A stretch of DNA of 10,109 nt, taken from assembly GCA_902803155.1 (NCBI GenBank), contig CADCOU010000090.1:1-10109 (forward strand). Direction: 5' to 3'. Made by a program: the position numbers and the translations under genes. Under the pieces are notes generated by a model. The model was not told the origin of the DNA. It was given only the letters and a program-made list of their open reading frames with translations, and searched no databases. Shown here piece after piece: positions 6,757 to 10,109 of this stretch; position 1 is the stretch's first letter, and each line of letters starts with the position of its first letter. Source of the DNA: an uncultured Lachnospiraceae bacterium (GTDB lineage Bacteria > Bacillota > Clostridia > Lachnospirales > Lachnospiraceae).

Positions 6757-8229
6757 CTACTCGTTCACCGTCAGATCTTCCAGTGCTTCTTCCTGCACCC
6801 ACACGGACACACTTCGTTCCCCGACGGAGAACTCCCCGAAGCCTTCTTCATCGATCACGACAGGTTCCTCAGAACTGCCGAGCGCATCATAGAAAGACGT
6901 GCCGGAAAATGCAGTCCCCATCTCCATACGGCAGCTGCCGCTCTCCGCATTGCTCAGAACGACCGCGATCCCGGAGCCGGTATGTTCCTTATCACCCCGC
7001 CGTACCCATCCGACGATATGCTCATTGTCGAAACAGTCCTGCTGCTCCCCGTACGCATAGGAATGACGCAGTTTGATCAGTTTCCCGAGGTTCGGAACCA
7101 AGGGACGGTTGTGCGCCGGATTCCCGTAATAATCCGCATAAAATACACAGGGAACCCCTTCCTGCCGGAGAAGTATGACCGCATAGGCAAGCGGCTTGAA
7201 CCAGTCAGCCACGAAGGACTGAAGGCTCTGCCCCAGCTGTGTATCATGGTTGTCGACGAATGTGACCGCGTTCTCCGGGCGTTCGGAAACCAGCGTTCCG
7301 GAGAGGAGCTGCCGCATGTCATAATCTCCGCCTGCCTCCGCGGCATGGAAGAAGTTGAAATGCAGCGCAACGTCGAACAGGGACATGGCATTGTCCACCG
7401 AATCCAGATAATACAGAAGACGCCCCAGGTCTCCGCTCCAGTATTCCCCGACCGCGGGATAATCCTTATGCGTTTCCTTCCGGATATCGGAGAGAAAGTC
7501 CCGGTAAAACGGGAAACTGATGTGCTTGACTGCATCCAGCCTCAGCCCGTCGACATCGGTCTCCTTCAGGTACCATTTGAGCCATTTCTTCAGTTCCCCG
7601 ACAACTTCCGGATTGTCCATGTCGACATTCATGCCCATCAGGTAATCGAAATTGCCGAACTCCGGATCTGTATCCGGATCCCAGTTTTTACCGGTAAACC
7701 GGTATATCTTCCCCTTCTCTTTCGAGATCTCATCCCAATCTGTTCCGGTAAAATGCGTGTGATCCCACACAAATCTGCTGTATTTCCCCTTTCTTCCGGG
7801 GTAGGCAAACTTTGACCAGACCCGCACGACCTGTTCATCGCCGATCTGCTCATACCGGTTTTCGGGAGAGACGGGAACCGCTTTCACATCCTCCTCTTCT
7901 TCACCGCCCATCCGGTGGTTCAGAACGATATCCGCATAAACGCGGATCCCTTCCTCATGAAATGCCTTGACAGCTTCTATATATTCTTCCTTCGTACCGT
8001 ACTTCGTACGAACGGTTCCCTTCTGATCAAATTCACCGAGGTCATAGAGATCATAGACTCCGTAACCAACGTCTTCCTGCGAAGTTCCCTTATATGCAGG
8101 CGGAAGCCAGATATCCGTGATGCCGAGACCGGCAAGATTCGGCGCTTTAGCGGCACATCTCTTCCACCAGAAACCGTCGTTCGGAAGATACCATTCAAAA
8201 TACTGCATCATGGTCTTATTCGATGCCAT
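6757..8229 (-). CDS. Cytoplasmic alpha-amylase, GH13 (AmyA/AmyS type)
   Basis: This 490-residue enzyme hydrolyses alpha-1,4 links in starch or maltodextrins. There is no signal peptide, so it should act in the cytoplasm on imported maltodextrins, as E. coli AmyA does; its length is nearly the same. It opens with the typical MMQYFEWYLPNDG (7-19). The four GH13 regions are present: DIVLNH (100-105, with the calcium-binding Asn 104), GLRLDAVKH (228-236, nucleophile Asp 232), VGEYW (260-264, acid/base Glu 262) and FVDNHD (324-329, Asp 329). Residues 145-205 form the inserted domain B, and the last 90 or so residues should be the beta-sandwich domain C. All catalytic residues are intact. The start at 8229 is supported by AGAGG 7 bases upstream and by a promoter that lies over the longer in-frame GTG start at 8292. 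It is a single-gene unit convergent with the MATE gene. Confidence 0.95.
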   Translation of the reverse strand: MASNKTMMQYFEWYLPNDGFWWKRCAAKAPNLAGLGITDIWLPPAYKGTSQEDVGYGVYDLYDLGEFDQKGTVRTKYGTKEEYIEAVKAFHEEGIRVYADIVLNHRMGGEEEEDVKAVPVSPENRYEQIGDEQVVRVWSKFAYPGRKGKYSRFVWDHTHFTGTDWDEISKEKGKIYRFTGKNWDPDTDPEFGNFDYLMGMNVDMDNPEVVGELKKWLKWYLKETDVDGLRLDAVKHISFPFYRDFLSDIRKETHKDYPAVGEYWSGDLGRLLYYLDSVDNAMSLFDVALHFNFFHAAEAGGDYDMRQLLSGTLVSERPENAVTFVDNHDTQLGQSLQSFVADWFKPLAYAVILLRQEGVPCVFYADYYGNPAHNRPLVPNLGKLIKLRHSYAYGEQQDCFDNEHIVGWVRRGDKEHTGSGIAVVLSNAESGSCRMEMGTAFSGTSFYDALGSSEEPVVIDEEGFGEFSVGERSVSVWVQEEALEDLTVNE

Positions 8230-8260
8230 TGTATCGCCTCTTTTCCTTAATGCTAAATAA

Positions 8261-8267
8261 ACCTCCT
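8261..8267 (-). promoter_or_regulatory. Perfect AGGAGGT in the amylase leader, far from the start codon
   Basis: The minus strand has a full anti-16S match, AGGAGGT, ending 31 bases before ATG 8229. This is too far to serve that start directly, and no ATG, GTG or TTG lies 5-12 bases after it. The weaker AGAGG at 8237-8241 is correctly placed. It may be a ribosome standby site, or chance. Confidence 0.35.
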
Positions 8268-8282
8268 GAAAGTTTTCTGCCT

Positions 8283-8311
8283 GTTTTAGCACAATGCTCG
8301 GATGATGTCAA
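8283..8311 (-). promoter_or_regulatory. Sigma-A type promoter of the amylase gene
   Basis: The minus strand has a perfect TTGACA -35 box (8311-8306), a 17-base spacer and TAAAAC (8288-8283, 4 of 6) as -10 box. Transcription would start near 8276, giving a leader of about 47 bases. The GTG at 8292 lies upstream of this start point, which argues against the 21-residue N-terminal extension. Confidence 0.65.
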
Positions 8312-8339
8312 ACCTGAAGGGGATCCGAAGTATGTTTCC

Positions 8340-8378
8340 CGGGGCTTCCAAAACACGTTATTCGGGGTTTCCAAAACA
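8340..8378. repeat. Pair of 16-base direct repeats upstream of the amylase promoter
   Basis: CGGGGCTTCCAAAACA (8340-8355) and CGGGGTTTCCAAAACA (8363-8378) are identical at 15 of 16 positions. They start 23 bases apart, close to two turns of DNA. They lie about 64-102 bases upstream of the predicted amylase transcription start and between that promoter and the terminator of the preceding gene. The arrangement fits a tandem binding site for an activator, but no regulator is identified. Confidence 0.5.
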
Positions 8379-8399
8379 TATTTCTGCTCATTTCAATAT

Positions 8400-8447
8400 A
8401 AAAAACCGCACGCCATAGGGAACATATCAAGGTTCCCCGCGGCATGC
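8400..8447 (-). terminator. Strong intrinsic terminator of the Na+/phosphate symporter transcript
   Basis: On the transcript GCATGCC (8447-8441) pairs with GGCGTGC (8414-8408) including one G-U pair. After a 3-by-3 internal loop, GGGAAC (8437-8432) pairs with GTTCCC (8423-8418) around an 8-base loop. GG and six T's (8405-8400) follow. It lies 74 bases past the symporter stop codon. Confidence 0.85.
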
Positions 8448-8481
8448 AGCTTCTGCAGTTTTTATTCAGTTTCCATTCGGG

Positions 8482-8508
8482 CCCGGACATGCATATCTGT
8501 TTTCCGGG
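8482..8508 (-). other. Second hairpin in the symporter 3' untranslated region
   Basis: CCCGGA and TCCGGG (8482-8487 and 8503-8508) form a 6-base GC-rich stem around a 15-base loop, 12 bases after the symporter stop. No T-run follows, so it is not a terminator itself; it could stabilise the message or be incidental. Confidence 0.3.
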
Positions 8509-8520
8509 ACAAGGATCTGT

Positions 8521-10109
8521 TCAGTCTGCCGATCCAAGCGATTCCTCCGGAAGCATGGCGAAATATGTTTCATGCGCTTTCCGGTATGCTTTGTTGTAGG
8601 CTTCATCTTCGCCTGCACGGAGCGTCTCAAAGTAATTGTGCTCTTTCGCCGCCAGCTCCGGCCTGACGCGCTTCACCGTCGCCTCACCGATATTGGTACA
8701 GGCACTCGCAATGTGATCACATGCAGAGAGCAGGTTCATGAAGTTCGCATCCGCATAGAGATTGCATTTGCCGCTTCCCATACGGTTCAGATGGTTGACC
8801 TTGAACAGGGAGATCAGTTCGTCCGCCACTTCTTCCAGTGGTTCGATCTGGTACGCAGATGCGATGTTCAGGCTCCGGAACGCCTGATCCGTATAGTCAA
8901 GCATGCTGGAGATCAGGCCGAACAGCACCTTCATTTCTTCCTGTGCGATATCGGAGAACTTCATGTCCCGGTCAGCGAGTTCTTTCGCTGCCTTCGCGAT
9001 ATGGGCCGCCTCGTCGCCAATCCTCTCGAATTCCGTCACAACCCTGTAATACTGGTCGAGCGCGGCGATATGATATTCTTCCCTGAGGTGCGGAAGCAGC
9101 TGCACGATGTACTGGCTCGCATGATCGGTCATAAGATCGATACTTGCTTCTTCCGCATCGACCTCGGCTGCTTTACTGCCATCAAAGTCATCCAGAAGCG
9201 TGATCGCACGGCTGACATTAGCCCGGGCTGCCCCGAACTGCGTGAGCAGAAGGTCATAGCAGCTCCTGAGGGCGATGGCCGGAGTAGCGAAGAAGGCCGG
9301 GTTCAGTCCGTCCAGCTTCTCCTTGTACTTATTCTCGGGAACAGGATCATCCTTCACAATCCTGCGGCTCAGCCTCTCATATGTATTGAGAAGCGGGAAG
9401 AGCGACAGGGCGCAGCCAAGGTTAAAGATCGTGTTCGTATTGGCAATCATGCCGGAATTCACGGTCTTGTCCCAGAGTGCGTTGAGCAGGCCGAGCCGGT
9501 GGATAATGGCCACAACCGTGAACACCAGGACCGTCTTACTGAGATTGAACAGGATGTTCACGATGCCGACACGTCTCGCATCCACCTTGGCGCCGATTGA
9601 ACATACGATGGCTGTCGTAACGCAGTCACCCAGATAGATACCGATGATCACAGGGTATACGGCCTTGAACGTCAGGAACCCCGACGAGGAGAAAGCCTGC
9701 AGGATACCGATCGTCGCGCTGGAACTCTGCAGGATGAATGCAACGGCGGCGCCGGTCACATATCCGAGGATCGGGTTTCCGCCGAGTCCGGACAAAAGCT
9801 TCTCGAAAACACCTGACTCCGTAAGGTTGCTCACGGCACCGGTCATGTTCAGAAGTCCCGAGAACAGGACACCGAACCCGATCGCGATGTTTCCGATCGC
9901 GCGTGAATTCTTGAAGTTCGTCCCCATGATGATGACAATGCCTATGATCAGGGCGATCGGGGCAAGTGACGACGGCTTGAAGATCTGCAGCCACGATCCC
10001 CCGGAAGCATCCATATCAAGAAGACGGATGATCTGACCGGTGACGGTCGTACCGACGTTGGCGCCGATGATGATGCCAAGCGACTGATGAAGTGTAAGAA
10101 TCCCTGCAG
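8521..10109 (-). CDS. Na+/phosphate cotransporter family protein with C-terminal PhoU-like domain (5' end beyond window)
   Basis: This membrane symporter of the NptA/PNaS type should import phosphate (or act as exporter or regulator in the PhoU-fused subgroup). The open frame continues past the Met at 10014 to the window edge, reading LGIIIGANVGTTVTG just before it. GANVGTT is a core motif of the first transport repeat, so the real start lies outside and about 30-60 residues are missing. In the second repeat, ILQSSSATIG is followed by IIGIYLGDCVTTAI. Several helices follow, then a soluble helical part of about 200 residues with RIGDEAAHIAKAAKEL, resembling PhoU. The C-terminus ends in SLGSAD. 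528 residues are visible. The terminator at 8400-8447 ends its transcript; promoter and operon partners lie outside. Confidence 0.93.
   Translation of the reverse strand, partial: AGILTLHQSLGIIIGANVGTTVTGQIIRLLDMDASGGSWLQIFKPSSLAPIALIIGIVIIMGTNFKNSRAIGNIAIGFGVLFSGLLNMTGAVSNLTESGVFEKLLSGLGGNPILGYVTGAAVAFILQSSSATIGILQAFSSSGFLTFKAVYPVIIGIYLGDCVTTAIVCSIGAKVDARRVGIVNILFNLSKTVLVFTVVAIIHRLGLLNALWDKTVNSGMIANTNTIFNLGCALSLFPLLNTYERLSRRIVKDDPVPENKYKEKLDGLNPAFFATPAIALRSCYDLLLTQFGAARANVSRAITLLDDFDGSKAAEVDAEEASIDLMTDHASQYIVQLLPHLREEYHIAALDQYYRVVTEFERIGDEAAHIAKAAKELADRDMKFSDIAQEEMKVLFGLISSMLDYTDQAFRSLNIASAYQIEPLEEVADELISLFKVNHLNRMGSGKCNLYADANFMNLLSACDHIASACTNIGEATVKRVRPELAAKEHNYFETLRAGEDEAYNKAYRKAHETYFAMLPEESLGSAD

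Noticed and set aside
6613..7815. A 400-codon open frame on the plus strand across the amylase gene
   Set aside because: It lies antisense to a gene with all GH13 catalytic motifs, its translation has no family features, and no promoter or ribosome-binding site supports it. It is a by-product of the codon bias.
8266..8279. Possible CcpA cre site (CTGAAAGTTTTCTG) at the amylase transcription start
   Set aside because: It lacks the central CG and is one base short of the consensus spacing. Glucose repression of amylase is plausible, but the site is not convincing.
8230..8292. N-terminal extension of the amylase from GTG 8292
   Set aside because: The GTG overlaps the predicted promoter upstream of the transcription start, and the family normally begins close to MMQYFEW.
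8572..9600. A 342-codon plus-strand open frame antisense to the symporter gene
   Set aside because: No motifs and no start signals; it mirrors a clear Na+/phosphate symporter frame.

Overview
The window looks like chromosome of a Clostridia-type bacterium, most probably Lachnospiraceae-like. The reasons are Shine-Dalgarno sequences of the AGGAGG type, sigma-A style promoters, a substrate-binding protein of the DUF3798 type paired with a sugar/nucleoside-style ABC transporter, a clostridial-type MATE exporter, and a NptA-like Na+/phosphate symporter with a PhoU tail. The GC content looks moderately high by eye. The taxon is an inference from protein style, not from a marker gene.

Left half (1-5125, minus strand): one ABC-importer operon, transcribed right to left. 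A well-formed promoter (5097-5125) precedes a secreted DUF3798 binding protein (3776-5041). A 91-base gap with a GC-rich hairpin and U-rich tract follows. Then come a double-domain ATPase (2095-3684) and two related membrane permeases (1028-2080 and 1-1031, the latter cut by the window edge). The last two genes overlap by 4 bases. The set is a complete importer whose substrate cannot be read from the sequence. The ATPase has one intact and one heavily degenerate nucleotide site.

Middle (5126-6756): a divergent promoter with a perfect TATAAT drives a 12-helix MATE exporter (5270-6682) on the plus strand. It ends at a weak terminator hairpin in the short convergent gap before the next gene.

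Right half (6757-10109, minus strand): a cytoplasmic GH13 alpha-amylase of the AmyA/AmyS type (6757-8229) has its own promoter (8283-8311). A pair of 16-base direct repeats lies upstream of that promoter. Before them sits a strong intrinsic terminator (8400-8447) ending the transcript of the Na+/phosphate symporter gene (8521-10109, whose start lies beyond the window).

The four transcription units appear functionally independent: solute import, drug or metabolite export, maltodextrin hydrolysis and phosphate uptake. No mobile element, CRISPR array, rRNA or tRNA was seen. The least understood part is the DUF3798 importer.
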